DNA from: Lunularia cruciata
Taxonomy: Eukaryota > Streptophyta > Marchantiopsida > Lunulariales > Lunulariaceae
NCBI GenBank assembly: GCA_948567375.1
Contig: OX419755.1
Location: forward strand, 25,498,517-25,562,516
Direction: 5' to 3'
DNA length: 64,000 bases
The notes under the pieces are model-generated. The model was not told the DNA's origin. It searched no databases and saw only the letters and a list, made by a program, of their open reading frames with translations. Both the position numbers and the translations under genes were made by a program. Shown piece after piece: positions 55,103 to 64,000 of this stretch (position 1 is the stretch's first letter; the number at the start of each line of letters is the position of its first letter).

Positions 55103-55842
55103 TGTAATACTCCGAGGACAAGAGAAGAGAGAAAACATAGATTGCACACTCAAACATTCGATGCCCCAAGGGAGCACCTTCTCTTTATTATATAGACAAA
55201 GAGGATCTCCTCCAAGGAAGCTCCACCATAGGATTAGGGACACAGATAGGTGACATGTCAGCAAGCTCCACCCTTGGATTACTTACTTGGATGGGTGACT
55301 TGTCTGGTCTAGGTCCTATCTGGTTGGTCAAATGAGCTTTGACCGGAAGGAATCTTTTAGGGAATCTTCCTGTAGGAATCTCAGAATCACATGAGTAAGG
55401 TACCGTTGGAAAGCTCTCAACGAGAAAAACTGAGGGGGAGGGAAGGCCAACCTTTCCTCTGTTTGGGGGGGGGATCTGCACATTTTTGAGGCCTAATTCA
55501 TCCGTTTAGGCCTCCGAAATTGCCTTCAAAGATTTTAGGCATATTTTGGTTCCTACTCTATTAATAGAAGTCCTCTTTTGGTAATACATCTTTCTGATCT
55601 TTTTAGTCCATCATGTGTAACATCCTTCCAGATGTTACCAAACCAATTCTCACCTTTAAATCATATGTCTAGCTATTGGTTCTAAGGTTCTCAAGTCTAT
55701 TTTGGTTTCTGCCCTATTAGTAGAAGTACTCTTTTGGTGATACTTCTATCTGATCTATTTTGACCATCATGTATAACATCATTCGAGATGTTACCAAACC
55801 AAATTTCACATCTAGATCATATGGCTAACCCTTGGTATTACA
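55103..55842 (-). repeat. 5' LTR of element D (740 bp)
   Basis: Same ends as the 3' LTR (TGTAATACC...GTATTACA), one base shorter in total, with differences clustered around the G run at about 55462-55472. Confidence 0.95.
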
Positions 55843-56649
55843 AAAAGTCATCAATGAAGTTTCTCACAAATTTCCCAATGAAAGGTTTAAATACCTTGTT
55901 CATGAACCGTTAGAATGTGGCTGGAGCATTGCAAAGCCCAAAAGGCATGACCTTGAAAGCATAAGTTCCCCAAGGTGTGGTGAATGTGGTGAGTTATTGA
56001 TGCTCTGGTGCAATCTTGATTTGGTTATATCCACTATAACCATCTCCAAAACTATACCTCTCATGACCTACAGCCTCCCCCAAGATCTCATCAATGAATG
56101 GCAATGAGTAGTATTTCTTCTTGATAACAACATTGAGCTTCTTGTAATCCATACATACTCAAAGATTGTCATTCTTTTTCTTCACAATCACAATTGGAGA
56201 CACCCATTCTGAATTCTCCACCTCAAATATAAATCCAACCTTCTTGAGCTTATCAATCTCCTCCTTCACAACCAAAGATATTAGTGGGCTAATGCAACAT
56301 TGCTTTTGGTAGATTGGTCTTGCATGTACTCCCACCTCTATCTTGTGCTCCTTCAAGGTGAATTCCTTTGAATCCTTGTAACTGAGAGCAAACACATGGA
56401 TGAACTTGCGGAAAATCTCTCAAATCTCACCTTCTCTTCCTTGGTAACATTTGGGCCATACTTGAGGGTAGCTAACCTTCTCTCTACCTCCTCAAGTGTC
56501 AATGGTGATTTATTTGGGTCCTTCAAAACCTCTGGCTTAGGTGCAAAATCCATAGCATACAAGGGATACACATCTGAATTTGATTCAGATTCATCTTCCT
56601 CCATGCTTGTGTCCATACCTAAAGCTCCTTCTTCAAAATTGATTCCCAA
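55843..56649 (-). pseudogene. Pre-RT and RT N-terminal half of gypsy C1
   Basis: The piece 56649-56353 has PLTLEEVERRLATLKYGPNV. The piece 56395-56159 has VVKEEIDKLKKVGFIFEVEN and SEWVSPIVIVKKKN, the RT entry. From 56155 to 55843 follow CMDYKKLN, VMPFGLCNAPATF and NFIDDF with frame changes and stops. The last is the catalytic Asp pair, directly at the element D insertion point. Confidence 0.8.
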
Positions 56650-56779
56650 TAATAAGAAGATAGTGTATCTGAATACGAAGTGTTGGTGGTATTAGTCATA
56701 AGAACTATGACTATATGGTTTGATGACCCAATCCTCAAGTACCCTTTGTGCCATCAATCAGTTGTGTGTGCTGCTCTCA

Positions 56780-57248
56780 ACCATGGCCTCCCAAGAAGTA
56801 AGTCATAGCTTGGATCCTTCAAGACTTGGAAAGTCATGAGATTTTGAGCTACCATTACTAAAACTACCACTTTATCCATCAACCTTACTGGTCAAAGTTG
56901 TTGCTTGTTTACCATGCTCACCACAAATGTTGAAGGTCTTGAGGGTATCATACCCAACTTCTTCATCAACCTTTCTAGCATAGCATTCAGTGTTGATCCT
57001 CCATCAACCAATGCATCCTTGATGTTGTGACCATTTACTTTGACATCAATCTTGGAGGTATATTCATAAGCCTCCCATGGTGTTGGTTTGGCATCCACCA
57101 CCCCCATTGATATTGGAACTTTTTCCTTCTTCTTCCTCTTGCTCCTTATAGAACTCAAACCACCTCTAAGCTCCTTTCTCAAAGAAGGATTCAAAGCAAT
57201 CAATTGGCCCATTGTGATGTTAGCCTTGTGACTACCAATATCCTCCAA
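56780..57248 (-). pseudogene. Aspartic protease of gypsy C1
   Basis: The 118-codon stretch 57248-56892 includes KIDVKVNGHNIKDALVDGGS, TLNAMLERLMKKLGM, with D-G-G at the active site as in C2. After stops, SYDLLLGRPWLRAAHT (56835-56785) closes the domain. The CTCAC at 56917-56921 is uninterrupted, which makes it the empty-site control for A-unit copy B. Confidence 0.75.
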
Positions 57249-58084
57249 GACATTCTAGTTCCATTATTGCTTTGAGATCAAGAAGTCCTCCATCCCCAAC
57301 TTCTTCCTTGGAGTCTTTATTGTTGATGGTATTGAAGCGCTTGTGTGAGTGTTCCTAGTAGGCATAGGAGTATCTTGGCTAGGAGTAAATCCTTGAGAAG
57401 GTTTCTCAAGGATTTTCTTGGAAGAAGGTTTCTCATATCTCACCTTGCTTCTAATTTGTGACTCAACTCTCCCACAAAATTCTTGGTGAGCATGGCCCTT
57501 ATGCCAATCATAGTAGTCTCCACATCATCCCCACCCTTCCTCAACACTATGCAAAATCTAGACTCTAACTTTTCCACTCTTTCCACATAGACTCTCATTT
57601 TCTCTCCATCTCCTTGTTTGTGAAAGGTAACCTCACTCATCAATCTCTCATAACTCTCATTTAGAAGAAAGTTCTCAATGAGTGTTGAAGTCAAACTATC
57701 TCAAGACTCTTCTTCCCCATCTCTCCTCTCTCTCTTTTGGTATTTTGACTCATATCATGTGAGTGCTGCATCCTCAAAGAAATCTGGTAATAATGAGGCC
57801 CACTCATTCTTCCTCCTCTCATTTTTCCCTATGCAAGCTCTCTTGAAGTCTCTCACAAAGGCCTTCACATCTTCTCCATCCTTGCCAAAGAAAACCGTAA
57901 GTTTCCCCATCTTAACTCTTCATGATCTTTCTTTTCTCTCAATTTTTTTTCTTTTCTCTCACTCTATAACTAATAGAGTATATACATGACTAACAAAATC
58001 TGAGAATAATCCACTTTACAAAACACAAAAGGTTTAGGTTGCTCCAAGATTTCTATAGCAACATCAAATCCTAGAGTGCATATT
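57249..58084 (-). pseudogene. Gag (capsid part) of gypsy C1
   Basis: Around 57800-57740 the minus strand shows LLPDFFEDAALTWYESKYQK, a typical capsid-like gag block; 57694-57440 continues YERLMSEVTFHKQGDGEKMR. The zinc-knuckle segment present in C2 is deleted between about 57440 and 57430, where a short GAGAAGG-rich duplication marks the join. The N-terminal side is cut by A-unit E at 58084. Confidence 0.7.
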
Positions 58085-58129
58085 TGTGGTACCCTCATTT
58101 TTTTGTTTTTTTTGCAATTTGGAAGAAGA

Positions 58130-61076
58130 AGTATATAGAGAGGTTGAATTGCACCTGTATGGCCAAAGAAGGCAAAGAAAAGTGTCCTCAAGATGAAACC
58201 CAAATTAATGTGACTTCGGGTCATAAGGCAAGGTTCTTAGAATTGCCCTGTCAGCATACAACCCAAAGTAAGGAGTCTTTGTATTGGAGGTGCTCAACTC
58301 GAGGGAGGACAATGTAACAACTTTTTGTCAAGGCAAGACATTCAAGAAGGGACCATTCTAAAACGGCGGTCAAACATGTGAAGGACACTTGATAGTGATA
58401 GGAGCATGCAAGAGGTCTGATTTTTTGGTAGAAACTTGATTTGAAGAAAGACCAAGAAGATGCAACTCTATAAAAATTGGGCTAAAGACCAAGCAATGAC
58501 AAGTAATTTTCCATTGCCATTTAGAAGTTGTCCTATAGGAGATTGTGGGAAGGGAAGTAGAGTTGACAATGCATGGGTGTGTCGAGAGGAAATCAAGAGA
58601 ATTAATCCGGGAATCAGTAGGAAGAATAGTATCCAGCCCAGAGTGGAAGAGAGAAAGATGGGAGGTGGGAAGAAGAACTCTAAATTTGTAGTGAGAAATT
58701 ATGCAAGTTAGAGGTTAGATGTGATTGCAAGAATTGAGGTCTTGAGCAGGCTTTGGATCACATTCTTGGCATGGAATTGGAATTTTAGCTTTCCAGGGTT
58801 CATGACTAAGATCATTGAGAGTAAGTGTCTCGATGGCCTTGAGGAAGAAGGGAAGAGAGGTAATCCGGCTTGATGGACAGAGTCGGATTGGAGGTTAGTA
58901 CTCGGGAGAGAAGAAGGCACGGAGCATGGTGCCACATTCTTGGGAAAGGGGGAAGTAGCAAAAGAAACATAGGAAGTGAGAGATGCCTTCTCTTTGAAGT
59001 GCACAAAGAATAGTTACAAAGTAGAGAGCTACAAGGATCATGTCAAGAGACGGATCATGAGTGCTCTAATGGCGATCTTGGAGCCGGAGAGAATGACTTA
59101 TGTGATGAAGCACCAAGTGGTGTTCTTCCATAAGATGTTTGCAGGAGAGCCAATTAACTGGGAAAAGTGTCTTCATGGGAGGACGAGACATATGGTGTGG
59201 AATTTGCGGGACAAGTCGCCTCCATATGTTTGCAGCCCATTTCTATCTAAGGCTGAAGTTGCTCAATGTGGTGGAGCACAACAAGATGGTGTCGCATTTC
59301 CATCCCAACTTAAGAAGAGATGTCTACGCGGAGGAGCAGCAATACATTCTTCAGATCAAGAGCAATGATGAGTACTACGTACAAATGAGGAATAGTGTGC
59401 AGTTGGAAGTGAGTACTCCAAAGTCAAAGAAGAGGAGTCGACAAGGAGAAGAAGAAGTAGAGAAAGCAAGACCTTGGAAGGCTAGAAGGGTAAACCCAAG
59501 GAAAGGACTGGTAATAATAGTGTTGTCGGAAGAAGAATTGGAAGGCAAAGCCAAGTGCAAGTCCAAAGATTCAAAGAGAGAGGAAGAACCTAAGTTCACA
59601 CTACAGAGTGGAGACACGAGTAGTGATAGCAATGATGGTGTGGAGATGACATTGATACCCAAGGAAGAGGAAGCCAAGATGGATATGGAGGAGAAAAGTA
59701 ACTCAAAATTGGAAGATGAAGTTCCAAAGCAAGAGTGGAAGAGAGTTACCATTCAAAGAGGAATTTGGTCCAAATGGAAGGTGAAGTGTGGAGTAAGGCC
59801 AAGTAAGGTAATAGAAGAGGAGGATAGACATTAAGGGAGTAAAGAATCCATTGCTATAAGGAGACTACGGCTTAGAAGGCGAGTGTCAAGTAAGGAAGAG
59901 ATGAAGAAGGAGATAAGTCCGCAAGTAGAGGTAACTCCGAGTGAAGGAGTAGAGTATCTGTGGGAGGTTGTGTGCTTGTTGTTAGTAAAGTTAGAGCATA
60001 GGAAGAAGGAGATGCAGTCCAAGTGTCCGGAGGTAAAGACTGTGTTGCTGGTGTTAGCTCGATTAGAAGAAGAGAACTTAGAATTAAAGAAGGGTATGAT
60101 CCAAGGTGAGGAGGAAAGGGAAGTGCTACAAGTAGATGCAGTAGTACAGAATCAAGTGATTGAGAACTTGAGGAGAGAAGCAAGGAATAGGGAGGAACTA
60201 ATAGAGCAGAATGTCATAGCAAGGGAAAGACAAGTAGCTGCGCATGAAATTTTGAAGCAGCAGTTTGCTAATTTGAGATTAGAAATTATCCATGCTATGG
60301 CAAGAGTAGCAAAAAATGAGCAAGAGCTCAATAGAGTGATAGAGAGTGTAGAGGAGAAGAAGTAGCTCTAGCAAAGAGAGTTGAGAGTGAGATATAGAGA
60401 GGAAGAAAGGTTGAGAGAGTTACTTCGCAATCAGGAGGGGAAGATTGTACAGAAGGAGAAGGAGAAGGAAATTGTGAAAGCAGAGTTCAAAGCGGAATTG
60501 GCAAATTACAGAGAAGATTGGCTTGCAGATCCAGAACGGGAAAGAAAAATGAGATTGGAGCCATTGAAGGAGATTATGATCAAGATGAACACAATGCTGA
60601 GTACAAAGGCCAGCGTGCGCATTGAAGAAATGAGACTGCATGAGTTGAAGTTGTTGGTGCAGGAGATGAGAAGGAGAAATGCAAAGGATAAAGATTTGAA
60701 TGCATTGTTGATCAGTCTCCAAACTCGTGTAGATAGGAAGATATTGGAGGCAAAAGACAATATCACAATTAGATTAGACTTAGTAAAATTAGAGATAGAT
60801 AAACTTTGGAAGGATGTCAGAGCAAAACCCAAAGTAGATAACATAGGAGTGTGGATGTCTTTGGAGTTACCATCGAAGATATTAGAGAAGAGTGGGTCGG
60901 GAGATAAGGAGTTAGATAGACTACCTGCTAGTGGAATTGCAGATCAGGAAAGAGAATTGTCAGAATTGGTAGAGGAGTTAGGAGTTATGAAACCCGAGGA
61001 CATAGTAGTAAGTGAAGTTACTTTGGAATTGGGTTTGAAAGCCAATGAGGAGGAAGTAGACATCAGATTGGAGTAG
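58130..61076 (+). pseudogene. A-unit protein, copy E
   Basis: This is the clearest copy of an unrecognised protein of perhaps 950-1000 residues. Frame 1 (58757-59225): WITFLAWNWNFSFPG; KVESYKDHVKRRIMSALMAI; TYVMKHQVVFFHKMFAGEPI, NW. After a one-base frameshift near 59225 the second frame runs to 61076 with only three stops (59832, 60363, 60369). It has MFAAHFYLRLKLLN, MVSHFHPNLRRD, a Lys/Arg then Asp/Glu/Ser-rich linker (59400-59800), and about 350 residues of heptad-rich coiled coil (59930-60800; RLHELKLLVQEMRRRNAKDK). The C-terminus has ILEKSGSGDKE. No enzyme motif was found. A structural or gag-like role is inference. Confidence 0.7.
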
Positions 61077-61192
61077 AAATATGTTTAAGATCTGAAGAGG
61101 TAGATATGAAGAGGTGCATTGTCAATTTGGATTTGCAGGTTAGAAGAGTTGTTGTAGAACGGTATAGTTGTTAGAATTGTCATTTGCTTCAC

Positions 61193-61200
61193 TATTTAAG
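61193..61200 (+). promoter_or_regulatory. TATA-like box of A-unit copy E
   Basis: CACTATTTAAGAGTGGCATT, 117 bp past the coding end and about 679 bp before the unit's 3' end. Confidence 0.55.
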
Positions 61201-61876
61201 AGTGGCATTCACAAGAAAATGTTGTTCAATGCTCATTATTTTTGAGAATAGATAAAGCAAAGTGTTGTGAAGCAATGCTTGTTGTTTGAGCTTGATTCCG
61301 AGTATCAACTTTGTGTTTGTGTTTGTGAGTGTGTGGAGAAATTTGAAGTGAAAAATCTGTATGCTTGTTCGATGTTGGATTCCGCAGCCTCGATCTTCAT
61401 TCTGTGTATTTGATCCTAATTGAAGTGCAATCAGAGCAATGCCTTGACAAATTTGAGAGGAATTGTAGTGTTGGTAGTATTCTACATTTGTGAGTGCAGC
61501 GTAGAGTTGATGTGAAGCAATTTTGATCAAGGAAGTTGTGCCTTCAGTGGAGGGGTGGAACACAATTCTGAAGCAAAGTCATTTTGCAATGAAGTGCTAT
61601 TTTTGGGAGAGCCTGAATCATCACAATCAAAATTGTTTGGAAAGATTTGATGGAGTTGTGATTACGGAGTGTCAATTGGTGACAAGGCTACAAATCAGTG
61701 CTTGTTACTTTCTTTTGGGTGTAGTTTCTACCTGAGAGATTAAAGATGCAACCAAGAAGAACTGAAGATTGTTACTTTGCTTTGTATTTGGAAATTTTTG
61801 ACTTGTACCTCTACGGGAATGAACTTTACTTACCTGATTACTGTAAAAGTGATATTTGCCGGGTTGTCACAATATT

Positions 61877-62389
61877 AATCAAACTCTCATGGATAGTTTA
61901 TCCATAAGTTGAAAGATTATCTCCATCTTGAGAACTAGCTGATGAAGGTGGTAGTATTTTTGTAGCTATACTAAGACTCTCTCCAAGATCCTTTACCAAA
62001 GTCTCCAAAAGTGCTTTTACTCCACTACACTCATGTCCTTTTGGAAGTCCTTTTACCCCACAAACGTTACACAACTCCTTGGTCTTAGATCTTCTCCCTC
62101 CCAATCTTGGTGAAGAAGGTCCAACATTCAAACCCAAGTCAAGTTTCCTTTCTCATAATCTCTTGCTCTCAAAAGTCAATAGATCTGAACTTGCCTTATG
62201 TCCCTTCTATCCACATAAAAAGCACTTAGATACATTATTTCCTCCAAGTGATGTAGGTTTTTGGATCATCTCAACACTCTCTTCAAATTCTATTCTAAAC
62301 TCTCTTCTCCTCAAATACACCCCTACAATCACGTCAAACCCTTGGGGAACCTTGCATAGCCTCAATTTCCACTCTTGGTGACCCTCCAT
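61877..62389 (-). pseudogene. Gag N-terminal part of gypsy C1
   Basis: The piece 62389-62207 (MEGHQEWKLRLCKVPQGFDV ... SKCFLCG) and the piece 62137-61898 (ELCNVCGVKGLPKGHECSGV) match C3. The first ends in a CxxC...H cluster and the second has CxxCx8HxC. Both are unusual in lying before, not after, the capsid-like part. A-unit E separates them from the rest of gag. Confidence 0.65.
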
Positions 62390-63032
62390 ATTCCCATGAG
62401 TCTAAACACTCAAACATGCTTTTTGTTGCTCTCACACACCTCATGCATGAAATCTAAATGTTGCAAAATTGACCCTTCTTCACAATGTTAGTAAAATCTC
62501 ACAACTGGTATGTCACAGTCCTTTGAACGTTTTCACACTTGATCACAACTCCAGGGCCTCACTCCTTTCAAAATTTTAGATCTTTTCATCAAGCCATTTG
62601 GCCTAAGCACCTTTCTATTCAGCACACATATTTCAGATTTGGTCTAAAACCATGCCCCTCATTTTTAAAACTTATAACTCTCTGCTCAAAAATTATCTAT
62701 TTCTAATTTTTGTGTCAATAGGTAGGATATAATGCACTAAATTTTCTTGAAAACTTTCAGCACAATCCACTAAAAATTGAAGAAACGGTAGACTTTATAC
62801 AATTTTCCAAAGAGCATGCAGTTGCGGGAATAGTTTATCCTATCAACTTTCAAAAATTCTAGCCCAATGTGCATATCAGCTCTCACAATATTTTAAGTGT
62901 GATAAATTGAAGGATAATCCAAGATATCATGTGTAGAAATTTCAAGTCCAGATCCCAAACTTGAGATTTTGCCCAAAATTACCTTAATCTCCAAAATTTG
63001 CAATCCACCTCACACAATTTGTCCAAATCCTC
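62390..63032. other. Leader of gypsy C1 between leader ORF and gag
   Basis: AT-rich; it matches the C3 leader at 13800-14130 and partly C4 at 40320-40545. No supported coding region. Confidence 0.5.
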
Positions 63033-63263
63033 TCAAGTGTACAAGATGTACTGAATCACCTCAAAGTGATAATGAACTACAGGGTATACAAATAGGTCCA
63101 AATTCTCTGACATAAGTTCAACCCTCTCCTCCCCTAAAGTTCTCTCCAAGTGAGCTCTCATAACCTCCTTCTGTCTAATATAGAATTGTATACGGAACAT
63201 CATCTTGCCTTCTAGAGAGGTCCTGAAAATAGAACCAAAAATGTGAGTGGGCATGTCTCTCAC
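63033..63263 (-). pseudogene. Leader ORF of gypsy C1
   Basis: The open stretch from 63263 begins in the LTR, so the more likely start is the Met pair near 63203. From there it reads MMFRIQFYIRQKEVMRAHLE, then RTLGEERVELMSENL and FVYPVVHYHFEVIQYILYT to the stop. It sits directly after the putative primer site. It is shared with C4 (40231) and, more distantly, with both leader ORFs of element D. Function unknown. Confidence 0.55.
63231..63241 (-). promoter_or_regulatory. Putative primer-binding site of gypsy family C
   Basis: The minus strand reads TTTT then TGGTTCTATTTTCAGG right after the 5' LTR; C4 has TTTT, TGGTTCAATTATTG. The complementary tRNA is not identified. Confidence 0.45.
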
Positions 63264-63934
63264 TCAAGATGAACCTCTAATGGCTATTATGGTAGTGCAC
63301 CATGGACTAAGAAGACAAGGAACCCCAACTCCATCATATTTCTCTAAGGCTACCACTCCAAGATTCAAGACATTACTCACTAGAGAACTCAATGAGAGAG
63401 AGATAGTTGCAAATGAAAGGATGATGAATACTTCCTCATCCCTTGTTTATATACTTATGAAATAGTTATACACCAAAGTTACTAATTACTAGAGTAACTC
63501 AAGTTACTAAGCTAAAAGTCAAGTAAATTCAAAAAGTATAAAGGAATATCCATCCACATAGGCATATTCCACTAAGAATATGATCTTATCTTGACCCAAC
63601 TACTAAGTCAAGGATTCCTTTACATGGGCTATCCTTGGACTATAGAAGAAATCCAAAACAAAAAGGCTTGCGGGCCCTAGAGTTCTCAACTCTTTCCTCA
63701 AAGCCAAACACCTAGGAATAATACCAAGTCAAGACACTAGAACCCAAAATAGTGGTGCTCATCTTTTCCACTTCCTCTAAAGTAATGTCCTCTCTATCTT
63801 AGCTATGACTAACTTTAGCTAATCATGACTAATGTAGAACCATCCTTTATCTTTATATAAATAATATCTCTCAAGAACTTGTAATACCAAGCTAAATATC
63901 ACAATACCACACACATGCACAAACGGGTAGTACA
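63242..63934 (-). repeat. 5' LTR of gypsy C1 (693 bp)
   Basis: The minus strand starts TGTACTACCCGTTTGTG at 63934 (two changes from the family TGTAACACCC) and ends GCCCACTCACA at 63242. Confidence 0.85.
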
Positions 63935-64000
63935 GTGCATGACACTATTGCTTCCTAGGGCCTAATGTAGCAGCCAATCAGTATGTCATCCACTCTTGCG
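63935..64000 (+). other. Possible continuation of the methyltransferase element
   Basis: The plus strand reads VHDTIAS, then, one base off, GPNVAANQYVIHSC. Once gypsy C1 is taken out, this text follows the polyprotein linker that ends at 46359. Too short to be sure. Confidence 0.35.

Larger units (their letters stand above)
49235..55842 (-). mobile_element. Chromovirus element D, structurally complete (6608 bp)
   Basis: Two LTRs (741 and 740 bp), an exact initiator-Met primer-binding site, a polypurine tract, two leader ORFs, gag, protease, RT, RNase H, integrase and chromodomain are all present in order. The LTRs differ at roughly 3% of sites by eye. Flanks ACAAG (49230-49234) and AAAAG (55843-55847) are a 4/5 target duplication. 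It is inserted in the RT of gypsy C1 right after F-I-D-D-F. About ten stops spread over the polyprotein rule out activity. It is probably the youngest large insertion here. Confidence 0.9.
58085..61871 (+). mobile_element. A-unit copy E, full length (3787 bp), best-preserved coding
   Basis: Ends TGTGGTACCC (58085) and GGGTTGTCACA (61871) are both canonical, and ATATT flanks each side (58080-58084 and 61872-61876). The same gag position in gypsy C3 carries ATATT once (13251-13255), an empty site that proves the boundaries. Coding runs from about 58130 to 61076, the TATA box is at 61193 and the remaining 680 bp are non-coding. No primer-binding site or second LTR follows the 3' end; host gag resumes at once. 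Confidence 0.95.
46360..63934 (-). mobile_element. Gypsy copy C1 (Athila/Tat-like) with nested D and A-unit E
   Basis: On the minus strand: 5' LTR (63242-63934), leader ORF, gag (62389-61877, then past A-unit E 58084-57430), protease, pre-RT and RT start (to 55843), [element D], RT rest, RNase H and integrase (49234-47358), and 3' LTR (46360-47046). RT has F-I-D-D-F followed, across element D, by CVYG. This F-x-D-D-F-x-V-x-G form and the absence of a chromodomain suggest the Athila/Tat side of Ty3/gypsy. Outer flanks GGAGC and GTGCA do not form a target duplication. Confidence 0.8.

Noticed and set aside
1..64000. Cellular protein genes, rRNA, tRNA or organelle DNA
   Set aside because: All longer readings are explained by retroelements or by their antisense. 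No splice-consistent exon series, no rRNA or complete tRNA sequence, and no organelle gene was seen.

Overview
The window looks like nuclear DNA from a seed plant with a large, repeat-rich genome. A gymnosperm is plausible, but nothing here proves it. I found no cellular protein gene and no convincing rRNA or tRNA gene. About 90% of the 64 kb can be assigned to LTR retrotransposons (Ty1/copia and at least five Ty3/gypsy families) or to a ~3.75-kb repeat family of unclear class. Every coding region is broken by stops, frameshifts or deletions. Family names below (A-unit, elements B, C, D, G, H, J) are my own labels.

Layout, left to right. 1-7758: a copia element (+) split by A-unit copy A (2208-5960). 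8105-9657: an LTR fragment of family G. 9658-~12470: element H (+), carrying a solo LTR of family B (9927-10393). 12471-14821: deleted Athila/Tat-like gypsy copy C3 (-). 14822-16206: A-unit copy F. 16207-18315: unassigned. 18316-23153: gypsy copy C2 (-), with A-unit copy B inside its protease. 23154-24264: element J (-). 24302-35952: chromovirus element B (-) with both LTRs, holding A-unit copies C and D, and itself sitting in the gag zinc-knuckle region of element G, whose 5' part continues to ~39500. 39501-40545: a fragment of family C (+). 40546-46359: a Ty3/gypsy element (+) with gag, protease and a domain resembling a cytosine-C5 DNA methyltransferase. 46360-63934: gypsy copy C1 (-) with both LTRs, holding the structurally complete chromovirus D (49235-55842) and A-unit copy E (58085-61871). 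63935-64000 may resume the methyltransferase element.

The insertions stack up to three deep and several boundaries can be read to the base. Perfect 5-bp target duplications are visible for A-units A (ATTAC), B (CTCAC), C (ATCTT) and E (ATATT) and for the solo B LTR (AAGAA). Elements B and D have 4/5 matches. Empty-site paralogues inside the window confirm the ends of copies B and E.

Three things deserve most attention. First, the A-units: TGTG...CACA, 5-bp duplications, a roughly 950-1000-codon coding region, and a TATA box about 680 bp from the 3' end, as if they were giant solo LTRs with a protein encoded in U3, or an undescribed non-autonomous retroelement. Elements H and J carry divergent versions of the same protein domain. 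Second, the methyltransferase-like domain in a gypsy polyprotein. Third, a short conserved leader ORF between the LTR and gag that is shared by two different gypsy families and duplicated in element D.
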